Shown piece by piece: positions 23,560 to 33,054 of a stretch of 64,000 bases of DNA. This DNA comes from Bog-756 sp050014755 (GTDB lineage Bacteria > Actinomycetota > Acidimicrobiia > Acidimicrobiales > RAAP-2). Where the stretch lies: the NCBI GenBank assembly GCA_050014755.1, contig JBEKCS010000001.1, forward strand, positions 1-64,000. Direction: 5' to 3'. Position 1 is the stretch's first letter; every line of letters begins with the position of its first letter. A model generated the notes under the pieces. The model worked only from the letters and a program-made list of their open reading frames with translations. It was not told the DNA's origin and ran no database searches. The translations under genes were made by a program, and so were the position numbers.

Positions 23560-25284
23560 GTGACCGTCACGGACACCGAGCGACGGCACGCAGATGTGGA
23601 TGCCGGCCTACGCAGTGCGATCGAACACCTCTGCGAGCCAGGGGGAATCACCGCGGTCGTACAGCCCATCGTTCGCCCGGCAGACATGGTCGTTGTCGGG
23701 TACGAGGCCCTGGCCCGGATGTCCGCCTCCCCCCAACACCCACCAGATTGGTGGCTCGAGCTCGCATCGGAGTTCGGCCTACGCCGGCGACTGGAGATGG
23801 CCTGTCTCGCCGCCGCGGTCCAGCTCGGTCCCCCGCCTGAGGGGCGGATGCTCTTCGTCAATGCAAGCCCGTCGACCGTTGCGGATCCCCTATTCCTCGA
23901 CCTCCGCACCGAATTCCCGGATCGCCTCGTCATCGAGCTCACCGAGCAGGAGGCAGTGGAGGACTACGACGTCCTCCGGAATTGCCTGGCTGGCTACCTG
24001 CAGCGTGGCGCGCGACTGGCAATCGATGACGCAGGGGCCGGCTATTCGAGCCTTCGCCATGTCGTGGAATTGTCGCCGGACTACCTGAAACTCGACCGCG
24101 AGTTGGTCAGCGGCGTCGACAAGGACTCGAATCGGCGGGCCCTGATGCGCGCAGTGGTTGCGTTCGCCCGCGAGGTCGGAACCAGCGTCATTGCCGAGGG
24201 GGTGGAGACGAGAGGTGAGTTGGACGTCCTTCGGGACGCCGAAGTGCACCTTGTCCAGGGCTACCTCCTGGCCCGTCCGGATCCTCCCTGGCCGGACATC
24301 GAGCACACCGGTCCGCCCAAACGGCGCATCGGTGAGAAGGGCGACGATCATCCCGACTTCGGCGAGGTCGGATTGCAGCAAGCCCTGGCACGCGTCGACA
24401 ACGTGTTGGAGGCCTGCGAGATCGCTGCCGAGACCCTGTACCGACAGAGCAACCTGCTGACGAGTTTGTATCTCGAGCGCAACCACGAACTGCGGTGCGT
24501 CGCTCAACGAGGACTCTGGCAGGTCCTCGACGGCATGCCCGGCACGGCAGGAATCACCGGACGGACATGGGCCACGGCAACACCGATCGTCGTCGAAGAC
24601 GTGTCGGACGACCCTCGCTACCGAGTATCGGTACCCGGAGTCGTGTCCGAGATCTGCGTGCCCATTCTGGTCAACGGCGATGCGGTCGGTTCGCTCAATG
24701 TGGAGTCGTTCACCCCACTGCCGAAGGACGCATTGGCGATGACCGAGTCGATTGCTCGCCTCCTGGCCGATCGACTCGCGGTCATCGGCATCAACCCTGG
24801 AAACTCTCGATGGCATCGGGCTGCTCACGCGTCGGTGTCCATCTCCGGTCTCCTCCCCAGTCATCGCCTGCCGAACCAGGTCCTGCACCGTTTCACCGAT
24901 GCCGCCGAGATGGACTCGGCGTGTCTCATCGTCGATGAGCCGAGAGGACTCTCCGTTCTGACGGCTGTTGGCCCACTTGCAGCGAGCCTGGTGGCTCTTG
25001 ACGGAGATGAGCTGAGCGCACTGTCGACCCTGGTCGGGGACATCCGATCGTGTTACACGGCAGGAGACGCCACCAGCCCGGGATTCGTGGGAACGGAGTC
25101 CTTGCGGACCGCAGGTGCACGAGCGGTTGTGGTACTACCGCTCTGGGCACACAAGAGGCGGTTCGGCACGATCGTCCTGGCCCACTCGCGACCACTGCGG
25201 TTGACGGGGGATCGGGTGGAGCCGCTCGAATTGCTGGCCGACCACGTCGCAGCGGTGCTGGTGCCGATGCTTGGATCGGCCTGA
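23560..25284 (+). CDS. EAL-domain cyclic-di-GMP phosphodiesterase with two GAF-like domains
   Basis: The 574-residue protein starts directly with an EAL domain (about 15-240): YEALAR, ELTEQ, IDDAGAGYSSLRH, LKLDRELV and IAEGVET retain the metal and catalytic residues (the loop-6 motif is a DDAGAG variant of DDFGTG). Two GAF-like domains follow (about 275-410 and 425-570). Having sensors after the catalytic domain is unusual. It would hydrolyse c-di-GMP in response to an unknown cytosolic ligand. GTG start. It is the first gene outside the island. Confidence 0.85.
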   Translation: MTVTDTERRHADVDAGLRSAIEHLCEPGGITAVVQPIVRPADMVVVGYEALARMSASPQHPPDWWLELASEFGLRRRLEMACLAAAVQLGPPPEGRMLFVNASPSTVADPLFLDLRTEFPDRLVIELTEQEAVEDYDVLRNCLAGYLQRGARLAIDDAGAGYSSLRHVVELSPDYLKLDRELVSGVDKDSNRRALMRAVVAFAREVGTSVIAEGVETRGELDVLRDAEVHLVQGYLLARPDPPWPDIEHTGPPKRRIGEKGDDHPDFGEVGLQQALARVDNVLEACEIAAETLYRQSNLLTSLYLERNHELRCVAQRGLWQVLDGMPGTAGITGRTWATATPIVVEDVSDDPRYRVSVPGVVSEICVPILVNGDAVGSLNVESFTPLPKDALAMTESIARLLADRLAVIGINPGNSRWHRAAHASVSISGLLPSHRLPNQVLHRFTDAAEMDSACLIVDEPRGLSVLTAVGPLAASLVALDGDELSALSTLVGDIRSCYTAGDATSPGFVGTESLRTAGARAVVVLPLWAHKRRFGTIVLAHSRPLRLTGDRVEPLELLADHVAAVLVPMLGSA

Positions 25285-25316
25285 CACACAGATCTGGCGG
25301 CCCTGCGTCCGGCCAC

Positions 25317-26063
25317 CTAACGCCTGGCTCCCGTCTGCGTCGACGGAACCGACGGGACCGGTGGGGACAGGCGGGCTGGACGGCGTGCCCGCCCGACCGC
25401 GACCCACTCGGCCATCGCCGTGCCGATCATGACGGTGAAGCCCACGAAGAAGACACCTTCCATGATGCCGCCGAGGTCGTTGGTCACGTAGGCCAGACCG
25501 AGCAGCGGGTACGCGACGAGAGCGCCGCGCCACAGGTCCCGGTAGAGGCGGGCGAAGCGCGAATCCGAACCACGGGTGCGTCGCACGGCGCTGTACAGCG
25601 CCAGCGTGATGGCCCCGAACTCCACGATCCCGGCCACGATGTGCACGTAGTGGTGGACCGGGAGCTGGAACCGGATCTCCGCCGCCCGACAGGCGTCGGA
25701 TACCCCGTCCGCGCACGACTCGGGAAAGATCGCGCCCACCGATCCTGCGATCGCGAAGACCACCATGGCGGTCCACTCGCGCCGCAGCGCGTCGATCACG
25801 CCGGTGTTCAGGAGGACGAAGGCGGCGACGAGCAGGACGCCGGAGGCGAAGTCGGCGCTCCGCATCGCTCCGGCGAGCGGTTGCCCGGTCGCTTCGAGGT
25901 CGCTGAACAGCTCGTTCGGTGACCGCATGAGACCGGGCTTGACGGGAACCAGGACCCACCAGTTGTAGGCCAGGATCCCGGCGGTCCCGAGCGAAACGGC
26001 CACCCGGTCGCGGCGTTCCCTCGGGGGCGGAACCGCGTCGACCGGCCGGCCTGTGGTCGGCAC
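25317..26063 (-). CDS. DUF998-family membrane protein
   Basis: About six membrane segments are visible (AGILAYNWWVLV, SGVLLVAAFVLLN, MVVFAIAGSVGAIF, VEFGAITLALYSA, GALVAYPLLGLAYV, VFFVGFTVMIGTA), the pattern of DUF998. Function of the family is unknown. The start is unsure: GTG at 26063 (248 residues) or GTG at 26003 are reasonable; an ATG at 26270 would add ~70 Arg/Ser-rich residues that look non-coding. It follows the MFS gene on the same strand. Confidence 0.65.
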   Translation of the reverse strand: MPTTGRPVDAVPPPRERRDRVAVSLGTAGILAYNWWVLVPVKPGLMRSPNELFSDLEATGQPLAGAMRSADFASGVLLVAAFVLLNTGVIDALRREWTAMVVFAIAGSVGAIFPESCADGVSDACRAAEIRFQLPVHHYVHIVAGIVEFGAITLALYSAVRRTRGSDSRFARLYRDLWRGALVAYPLLGLAYVTNDLGGIMEGVFFVGFTVMIGTAMAEWVAVGRARRPARLSPPVPSVPSTQTGARR

Positions 26064-26307
26064 CTCGCCGGTGGTGGGCTCGGTACGGGACTCGGTGGGA
26101 CAGCGGCGACGGGTGCGGTCGTCGGAGCGTCCGAGACCTCGGATCCGACCCGACGGCGGACCGTGGCTACCGGTGGGCGACCACTGACGGGGACAGCGCT
26201 TGGATTCGTGGGCCGTCCGTCGGATCACGGCCTGCCCCTTCCGTTGTCGGACGGTCCGGGCAGCGCCCATGACCGTCCGTGACCGGACCGATCCGTGGGG
26301 TGCGTGC

Positions 26308-27876
26308 TCATGCGGCCCACTCCGGATCCGGCCATTCGAAGCCCTCGCCGTCGACCAGTTCGAATTCCTGCTGCCTGGCCCCGATCGTCGTCGGCCCGTC
26401 GTGCACACCGGCCGGCGGCAGGTGGACCATCAGCGCCACCATGACCAGGGCAGCCATCCCGAACAGGGCGGCGACCCCGAAGGTCACGTCGAGACCGCGG
26501 ACGAGGGAAGCGGTCGGGTTTCCGCCGGATCCCAACGGGGCCCGGCCCGATGCCGCATCGAGGACGGTCACCAGGACGGCCAGTCCGAGGGCCGCCCCGA
26601 CCTGCTGGACGACGTTGACGAGGCCCGAGGCGGCGCCTGCGTCCCCCGGGTCGACTCCGGAGAGCGACGCGGTGGTGAGTGATACCAGCGACGTCCCCGA
26701 CCCCAGGCCCAGGAGGACCAGGTCCACGAGAATTCGGGGGTAGGGGGCGCCGGCATGGAGCTGACTGGTGAGGAGCAGGCTGACGATGGTCAAGCCGATG
26801 CCGGACAGCATCACCACCTTGGGTCGCACCCGGTGCACCAGGACCTTGCTCACGAGCTGCGAGGACGCGAAGACCGAGAGCGGCACCGGCAGGAAGCTCA
26901 GGCCTGCCCTCAGGGGCGAGTATCCCTCCACGTCCTGTAAGAACTGCCCGAGGAAGAAGAACATTCCGTACATGCCGGCGTAGACCAGCCCGCGGGACAC
27001 GTTGGCCGTGGTCCGGGTGGCGTCGGCGAACAGACGGAGCGGCACGATCGGCTCCTCGGCGCGGGTCTCGACCCGGACGAACGCGGCGAGCAGTAGTGCG
27101 CCGAGGGCCAGGGCGCCCACCGTGGGCGGACTTCCCCAACCGCGGCTCCCGGCTTCCACCAGTCCCAGCACGATCCCCACCATGCCGAGCGTCGACGTCA
27201 AGGCGCCGGCGACGTCGAAGTGGCCGTGGCGCCGTTCGGTCTCCTGGAGCGCTACCCGGCCGACCAGCCACACGACGATGCCGATCGGCACGTTGACGAA
27301 CATCACCCATCGCCACGACACCAGCTCGGTGAGGACGCCGCCGGCGACCAGACCGACGGCGCCCCCCGCCGCGGACACCGTGGTGAACAGGCCGATGGCC
27401 CGGACCCGCCGGGGCCCGTCGGAGAACACGGTGGTCAAGAGGGCGAGTGACGAGGGAGCGGCCAGGGCGGCGCCGACCCCCTGCAGCGCACGGGCGGCCA
27501 GGAGCATCCAGCCGGAGACGGCGAATCCGCCGAGCAGCGAGCTCAGCGAGAAGATGGCGATGCCGGCCAGGAAGGTCCGCCGTCGGCCGAGGAGGTCACC
27601 GGATCGGGCTCCGAGCAGCAGAAGCCCCCCGAAGGTCAGCAGATAGGCGTTGAGCACCCACGACAGTCCGCTCCCGGTGAAGCCGAGACCGTGCTGGATG
27701 TGGGGGAGCGCGACGTTGACGATGGTCGTGTCCAGGACCACCATGAGTTGGGCGGCCAGGATGACGACGAGGAAGACGGAGGGACTCGACAGGCGATGGC
27801 GGAGGGTTCCGGCGGTGCCGCCGGCGGCGCGTTCCTCCGTCGGGGCGCGCCGGTCCAGGGAGGTGGGAGTTGGCAT
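26308..27876 (-). CDS. MFS multidrug efflux transporter, DHA2 (14-TMS, EmrB/QacA) family
   Basis: The 522-residue protein has 14 predicted membrane segments, motif A-like GDLLGRRRTFLAG in loop 2-3, motif D1 (LDTTIVNVALPHI) in TMS 1 and motif C-like VSAAGGAVGLVAGGVL in TMS 5. It would export drugs or dyes using the proton gradient. A TetR gene is divergent with an operator-rich 150-bp gap, so it is probably derepressed by its substrate. Substrate unknown. Confidence 0.92.
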   Translation of the reverse strand: MPTPTSLDRRAPTEERAAGGTAGTLRHRLSSPSVFLVVILAAQLMVVLDTTIVNVALPHIQHGLGFTGSGLSWVLNAYLLTFGGLLLLGARSGDLLGRRRTFLAGIAIFSLSSLLGGFAVSGWMLLAARALQGVGAALAAPSSLALLTTVFSDGPRRVRAIGLFTTVSAAGGAVGLVAGGVLTELVSWRWVMFVNVPIGIVVWLVGRVALQETERRHGHFDVAGALTSTLGMVGIVLGLVEAGSRGWGSPPTVGALALGALLLAAFVRVETRAEEPIVPLRLFADATRTTANVSRGLVYAGMYGMFFFLGQFLQDVEGYSPLRAGLSFLPVPLSVFASSQLVSKVLVHRVRPKVVMLSGIGLTIVSLLLTSQLHAGAPYPRILVDLVLLGLGSGTSLVSLTTASLSGVDPGDAGAASGLVNVVQQVGAALGLAVLVTVLDAASGRAPLGSGGNPTASLVRGLDVTFGVAALFGMAALVMVALMVHLPPAGVHDGPTTIGARQQEFELVDGEGFEWPDPEWAA

Positions 27877-27913
27877 GGTGTTCCGATCTGTCCGCTGGTA
27901 CTCTGGTGGGTAA

Positions 27914-27954
27914 GCGGAAGCTTCCTCCGGTTAGTATACGGAGGATGCCTCCGT
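27914..27954. promoter_or_regulatory. Operator dyads between MFS and TetR genes
   Basis: Two adjacent dyads: palindrome GGAAGCTTCC (27916-27925) followed by TCCG, and inverted repeat ACGGAGG-ATG-CCTCCGT (27938-27954). Both share a CGGA(A/G)G half-site. AT-rich TTAGTATAC between them may supply a -10. Likely bound by the adjacent TetR protein. Confidence 0.6.
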
Positions 27955-28027
27955 TTTGCAACCGAGCCCGCGGGCCGAGGGATTCGCAGGTCGGGGCAGG
28001 AGATGAGGAGTCGGAGGAGGTGACGGG

Positions 28028-28651
28028 ATGACGGTCCGATCGGAGGCCGAGGAGATGACGGTGGAGGGCAGCGCGACGGTGCAGGCGGATCCGGAGATCG
28101 CCCGTCCCATGCGCGCCGACGCCCGACGCAATTACGAGCGTCTGGTGGCCGCGGCCCGCACCGTCTTCGCCCAACAGGGCGGCGGGGCCTCGATGGACGC
28201 CATCGCCAAGGAGGCCGGCGTCGGCGTCGGCACCCTGTACCGCCACTTCCCCCGACGGATCGACGTCGTCGAGGCCGTCTACCGGGAGGACGTGGACCAG
28301 CTGGTCGACGCGGCCGAGCGGTTCTCCTCGGAGTTGGAGCCGTGGCCTGCCGTTGCGGCCTGGCTCGAAGCCTTCGTGGACTATGCGATCGGCAAACGGC
28401 GATTCCTCAACGAACTCCACGAGGCCTTCGAGAAGAATCCTGACCTCAAGATCGCGGCCCGCGAGCGGATCGAAGGAGCACTCGGCGTCGTCCTCACGCG
28501 GGCCCAAGGGGCTGGAGTGGTGCGCGACGACCTCGATGGACCCGACCTGATGCAGCTTCTCGGGTCCATGTGCCTGAGCGCCACCTTGACCCCGGCGCAG
28601 AGTGCTCGGCTGCTCGTCGTCATCCTGGACGGGCTCCGCCCGCCGGCCTAG
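28028..28651 (+). CDS. TetR-family repressor
   Basis: The 207-residue protein has an N-terminal TetR helix-turn-helix (about 40-85; MDAIAKEAGVGVGTLYRHFPRR) and a helical ligand-binding domain. Shine-Dalgarno GGAGGAGGT precedes the ATG. It is divergent from the DHA2 exporter and probably represses it and itself through the dyads at 27914-27954. Its stop shares a CTAG with the stop of the convergent GGDEF-EAL gene. Confidence 0.9.
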   Translation: MTVRSEAEEMTVEGSATVQADPEIARPMRADARRNYERLVAAARTVFAQQGGGASMDAIAKEAGVGVGTLYRHFPRRIDVVEAVYREDVDQLVDAAERFSSELEPWPAVAAWLEAFVDYAIGKRRFLNELHEAFEKNPDLKIAARERIEGALGVVLTRAQGAGVVRDDLDGPDLMQLLGSMCLSATLTPAQSARLLVVILDGLRPPA

Positions 28652-30993
28652 CGGGGACGACCAGGGTCAGACAGGGCGGAGCGGGGTGGCGCCGATGACC
28701 GACCGGCCACCCGCTTCGAGGTGTGGGCCATCAGGGCCTCGACCATCGACGCCTCCACCGGCTTGGAGAAGATGAACCCCTGGGCGCTCTGGCACCGGTA
28801 GCTGCGGAGGGTCTCGAGCTGGCTCTCCTCCTCGACGCCCTCGGCGAGCGTGTCGAGACCGAGGGCCCGGCCGAGCTCGATCATGGTGCGGATCAGGGCG
28901 ACCGATCCCGGTGTCCCGTCCATACTGGCGATGTACGACTGGTCGATCTTCACGACGTCCACCGGAAACTGCCGCAGGAAGGCCAGCGACGAGTAGCCGG
29001 TCCCGAAGTCGTCGATGGCGATCTTGACGCCCAGGTCCCTCAGGCGCTGGAGCCTGGACACGGTGGAGTCGACGTCCTTCATCAGCGCCGCCTCGGTCAC
29101 CTCGACGACCAGCGCTCCGGGATCGAGCCGACCGGCCTCGAGGGCGCGCCGCACGTCGTCCACCAGTGCGTCGGACTCGAGCTGCTTCGTCGAGACGTTG
29201 ACCGAGATGGAGGTGTCGTATCCGAGATCCCGCCACCGACCCGCTTGGACGCAGGCCGTGTCGAGGACCCACCGGCCGACGTCACCGATCCTGCCGGAGT
29301 CTTCGAGGATGGGGATGAAGTCGCTCGGCGGTATGACGCCCCTGGTCGGGTGCTGCCACCGGATGAGGGCCTCGACTCCCCGCAGCTCCGTACTGCGCAC
29401 ATCGACGATCGGCTGATAGAGGAGGAAGAATTCGTGGTTGTCGAGCGCCGTGTCGAGTTCGGATCGCAGTTCCAGCCGACCGACCACGGCCTGTTGCATG
29501 GCAGGTTCGAACACCACGGACTGGCCCCGACCCGACGCCTTCGAGCGGTAGAGGGCGATGTCGGCATCGCGCAGCAGCTCCTGAGCGTCCGTCCGCTCCC
29601 CGACGGCGATGCCGATGCTGGCGGTCACGGTGATGGAGATCCCCTCGAAGCCCACGAGGGAGAAGGGCTCGCGCAGCACCTCCTTGATCCTGTCGGCCAA
29701 CAGATCGGGTCCGGGCGCCAGGGACACGCCCTCGGCGAGGATGACGAACTCGTCCCCGCCGAGTCGGCCGATGGTGTCGCTCGATCGCAGGATCGACTCG
29801 AACCGCTGGGCCACCAGCCGCAGGAGGTGGTCGCCCGCCTCGTGGCCGAGGGAGTCGTTCACGTCCTTGAAGTTGTCGAGATCGATGAAGTAGGCGGCGA
29901 TCGGTTCCTGCGACCTGCGGGTCCGGCTGATCATCTGCTCGGTCCGATCGAGGATCAACTGCCGATTGGCCAGGCCGGTCAAGGGGTCGTGCAGCGCACG
30001 ATGGGCCAGGAGGGCTTCGAACTCCTTCCGCTCCGTGATGTCACGTACGTGGGCGACGTATCCGGCAACCGACGGACGGGCCGTCTGGTTCGTCACCACC
30101 GCCTCGACATCGCACCACGTGGCGTCCTTCCGCTCGATCCGGAACTGCAGGAGGGCCGACTCGGTGGGAGACCGCAGCTCGGAGCCGAGCCGGGCCCTCA
30201 CCCGGTCGCGGTCATCGGGGTGCACCAGGTCGGTGGCCACCCTTCCGACGAGTTCGGCGGGCTCGTATCCGAGAATGGTGAGGCACGCCGGGCTGACGAA
30301 CGTGCAACGGCCGGTGTCGTCCAACACCAACGTGATGTCCGACGAGTCCTGGATGAGCGATCGGAACCGGTCCTCGCTGAGTCGCATCCGGGCTTCGGCG
30401 TCCTCCTCCTTCCTCATCGTGAGACCGGACATCCAGATCAGGAACACCAACACGAAGGCCCCCATGATGGCCAGCGAGTTGGACGTCGACACCGCCAGGC
30501 GCGAGGGCATCCAGCCCTGTTCGATGAGGAACTGTCCGACGCCGATGCCGGCCAGGCTCCACAGACCAGCGATCCGCCAGACGCGGGAGCCGCCGTGCGA
30601 GATGTTCTCGAGCGCCACGAAGACGAAGGCGCCCCACAGGACCGGACCCCATCCGGTGAGATAGATCACGGCGGTGACGGCGGCTGCCTTCACGCCGATC
30701 CGGACGTGCATGGTGGGTCCGGACGGATGTGTGTAGTTGAGCTGGTCGACCAGGAGACTGGAGAGGGTGACCGCGACGAGCACACCGGCCCAGAGCCACA
30801 GGGACTCGCGGGTGATGTCACCGAAGTGCATCAACAACACCACGGCGACCAGGGACACCGGGGAGATGAGGTAGTGGAGGTACGTGCGCTCGGCATCGTG
30901 GGCCGCGCCCGTGCCCGACCGCGGACCGTGTCCGGACGCCGGCTGTCCGCCGCCGCCGTGGTCATGTCCGGACCGTCGTGTCACCGAGGACAT
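28648..30993 (-). CDS. Membrane-anchored PAS-GGDEF-EAL cyclic-di-GMP enzyme
   Basis: The 781-residue protein begins with about six membrane helices (about 35-200), then PAS (about 215-340), GGDEF and EAL domains. The diguanylate cyclase motif GRLGGDEFVIL is intact, with an RxxD inhibitory site (RSSD) five residues before it. The EAL domain is also intact (GVEALIRW, EVTEAALM, DDFGTGYSSL, KIDQSYI, LAEGVEEE). It may synthesise or degrade c-di-GMP depending on signal. I chose the ATG at 30993 (GAGGAG upstream); a GTG at 31029 would add 12 residues. Divergent from the next MFS gene. Confidence 0.92.
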   Translation of the reverse strand: MSSVTRRSGHDHGGGGQPASGHGPRSGTGAAHDAERTYLHYLISPVSLVAVVLLMHFGDITRESLWLWAGVLVAVTLSSLLVDQLNYTHPSGPTMHVRIGVKAAAVTAVIYLTGWGPVLWGAFVFVALENISHGGSRVWRIAGLWSLAGIGVGQFLIEQGWMPSRLAVSTSNSLAIMGAFVLVFLIWMSGLTMRKEEDAEARMRLSEDRFRSLIQDSSDITLVLDDTGRCTFVSPACLTILGYEPAELVGRVATDLVHPDDRDRVRARLGSELRSPTESALLQFRIERKDATWCDVEAVVTNQTARPSVAGYVAHVRDITERKEFEALLAHRALHDPLTGLANRQLILDRTEQMISRTRRSQEPIAAYFIDLDNFKDVNDSLGHEAGDHLLRLVAQRFESILRSSDTIGRLGGDEFVILAEGVSLAPGPDLLADRIKEVLREPFSLVGFEGISITVTASIGIAVGERTDAQELLRDADIALYRSKASGRGQSVVFEPAMQQAVVGRLELRSELDTALDNHEFFLLYQPIVDVRSTELRGVEALIRWQHPTRGVIPPSDFIPILEDSGRIGDVGRWVLDTACVQAGRWRDLGYDTSISVNVSTKQLESDALVDDVRRALEAGRLDPGALVVEVTEAALMKDVDSTVSRLQRLRDLGVKIAIDDFGTGYSSLAFLRQFPVDVVKIDQSYIASMDGTPGSVALIRTMIELGRALGLDTLAEGVEEESQLETLRSYRCQSAQGFIFSKPVEASMVEALMAHTSKRVAGRSSAPPRSALSDPGRPR

Positions 30994-31103
30994 GGTGCTT
31001 CCGCTCCTCGCCCCCTTGGGAGGCTCCACTTGTGCATCGACGGAATCGCCCGCCGCCTTGAGGGGACGATCGGTCTTGCCAGGGGCAGATAGTGATTATA
31101 TTA

Positions 31104-31118
31104 TAACCATTATGGTTA
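31104..31118. promoter_or_regulatory. Dyad operator overlapping the MFS start codon
   Basis: TAACCAT-T-ATGGTTA is a perfect 7-bp inverted repeat; its second arm begins with the ATG itself. TATATT at 31097-31102 is a probable -10, so the mRNA would be leaderless or nearly so. A MarR gene ends the operon and is the likely ligand-responsive repressor. Confidence 0.68.
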
Positions 31119-32587
31119 CAGAAGGAGTGGCGACCGTTCCGGCCGGGACCGACGAGCCGAGCCGTCAGCGGCGCGTCGGGATCCTGCTCATCTGCTCGAT
31201 GAGCCTGCTCGTGGTCGGGCTCGACGTGACCATCGTCAATGTCGCGCTGCCCTCGATCGGCCGCCAGTTCCACGGACCGCTGTCCGGCCTGCAGTGGACG
31301 GTGGACGCCTACACCCTGGTCCTGGCCAGCCTGCTGATGCTCTCGGGTTCGACGGCCGACCGCCTCGGGCGGCGGCGTACCTTCGTCATCGGACTGCTGA
31401 CCTTCGGCGCGGGCTCACTGCTGTGCAGCCTGGCCCCCGATCTGATCCTGCTCATCGTCTTCCGCATGGTCCAGGCGGCGGGTGGTTCGATGCTCAATCC
31501 GGTGGCCATGTCGATCATCACCAACACGTTCACCGTCGCTCGCGAGCGTGCCCAGGCCATCGGGGTCTGGGCCGCGGTGGTCGGGCTGTCGATGGCGCTC
31601 GGTCCGGTGGTGGGTGGGTTGCTGGTCACCTCGGTCGGTTGGCGGTCGATCTTCTGGATCAACATCCCCGTGGTGCTTACGGCGGTGGTCCTGTCCCTGC
31701 GCTACATCCCCGAGTCCAAGGCACCGGTGGCCAGGAAGGTCGACGTCCCCGGACAGGTGCTGGTGATCACCCTCCTGGCCTCCCTCACCTTCGGCATCAT
31801 CGAAGCCCCCGACCGGGGCTGGTCGTCGCTCCTCATCGTCGGCGCCTTCACGGTGGCCGCCGCGTCGTTGGCCGCGTTGCTGGTCTGGGAGCACCGGTGC
31901 GACGAGCCCCTCATCGACCTGCGATTCTTCCGGTCCGTGCCGTTCTCCTCGGCCACGGTCATCGCAATCGCCGCATTCGCCGCACTCGGTGGATTCCTCT
32001 TCCTCAACACCCTCTACCTCCAGGAGGTGCGCGGCCTGTCCGCGCTGCAGGCCGGAGTCGACACCCTGCCGATGGCGGCCATGACCATGGTCCTCCCGCC
32101 GCTGTCGGGTCGGCTGGTCGGTAGGCGCGGGGCCAGGATCCCCCTTGTCATCGCCGGCACCGCGCTGTGTGTCTCGTGCCTCCTGTTGGTGGGGCTCAGT
32201 GCCTCGACGCCGTTCACCTGGCTCTTCGTGGCGTACGTGGCCTTCGGCATCGGTTTCGGCTTCGTCAACGCACCCATCACCAACGCCGCCGTCTCGGGCA
32301 TGCCCCGGGCCCAGGCCGGCGTGGCCGCAGGCATCGCCTCCACGTCGCGCCAGATCGGCCAGACGCTCGGCGTGGCGGTCGTGGGAGCGCTGGTGTCCTC
32401 GTCCCTCCGCCAGGCGGGGCACCCCGACTTCGCCGAGGCCAGCCGGGCAGGCTGGTGGGTCCTGGCCGGGTGCGGGGCGGTGGTGCTGGCTCTCGGTCTG
32501 GTGGCAACCTCCCCCTGGGCCGGCGAGACGGCCCGGCGGACGGCCGTGTCGATCAACCCCGAGTACCTCGAAGGGATCCCCACATGA
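31112..32587 (+). CDS. MFS multidrug efflux transporter, DHA2 family
   Basis: The 491-residue, 14-TMS transporter carries LDVTIVNVALPSI (motif D1, TMS 1), ADRLGRRRTFVIG (motif A) and GLSMALGPVVGGLL (motif C), diagnostic of drug:H+ antiporters. ATG at 31112 lies inside the operator dyad; no Shine-Dalgarno is present. The MarR-family gene overlaps its stop by 4 nt, giving a self-contained efflux-regulator operon. Confidence 0.92.
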   Translation: MVTEGVATVPAGTDEPSRQRRVGILLICSMSLLVVGLDVTIVNVALPSIGRQFHGPLSGLQWTVDAYTLVLASLLMLSGSTADRLGRRRTFVIGLLTFGAGSLLCSLAPDLILLIVFRMVQAAGGSMLNPVAMSIITNTFTVARERAQAIGVWAAVVGLSMALGPVVGGLLVTSVGWRSIFWINIPVVLTAVVLSLRYIPESKAPVARKVDVPGQVLVITLLASLTFGIIEAPDRGWSSLLIVGAFTVAAASLAALLVWEHRCDEPLIDLRFFRSVPFSSATVIAIAAFAALGGFLFLNTLYLQEVRGLSALQAGVDTLPMAAMTMVLPPLSGRLVGRRGARIPLVIAGTALCVSCLLLVGLSASTPFTWLFVAYVAFGIGFGFVNAPITNAAVSGMPRAQAGVAAGIASTSRQIGQTLGVAVVGALVSSSLRQAGHPDFAEASRAGWWVLAGCGAVVLALGLVATSPWAGETARRTAVSINPEYLEGIPT

Positions 32588-33054
32588 CGCGGGCGGCCGG
32601 TGGTCGCGACGGCGCGATCCGCGAGGCGTGGCGGACGATGGCCGAGCTGGTGCTGGACAACCAACGCCGGCGGGAGGTCAGCGAGCAGACCGGCATGAGC
32701 TTCGGGAGGATGAGGGCGTTGCGTCGCATCGCCCGCCGGCCACTGTCGATGAGGGAGCTCGGAACCCTGCTCGGTGTGGATCCGCCCAATCTGACGACGG
32801 TGGTCGACGGCCTGGAGCGTGCGGGACTGGTGGAGCGCCAGGCCCATCCCACCGACCGCCGGGTCAAGCTGGTGGTGGCCACCCCCGAGGGTGAGGCACT
32901 GGCCCGCCGGGCCGACGAGATCCTCGACCGGCCGCCGCCCGGCCTCGCGGATCTGTCGATCGACGACCTGGAGACCCTGGTGCGGATCCTGTCCCAGGTG
33001 CGTCAGGGCGGGAACCCCGACGCTGACCCGGCGGCCGGCGTCAGTCCCCGCTGA
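32584..33054 (+). CDS. MarR-family transcriptional regulator
   Basis: The 156-residue protein has a winged helix with recognition segment LSMRELGTLLGVDPPNLTTV and wing AHPTDRRVKLV, typical of MarR. Start overlaps the MFS stop (ATGA). It most likely represses its own operon by binding the dyad at 31104-31118. Its last 14 nt overlap the convergent ABC permease gene. Confidence 0.9.
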   Translation: MTRAAGGRDGAIREAWRTMAELVLDNQRRREVSEQTGMSFGRMRALRRIARRPLSMRELGTLLGVDPPNLTTVVDGLERAGLVERQAHPTDRRVKLVVATPEGEALARRADEILDRPPPGLADLSIDDLETLVRILSQVRQGGNPDADPAAGVSPR

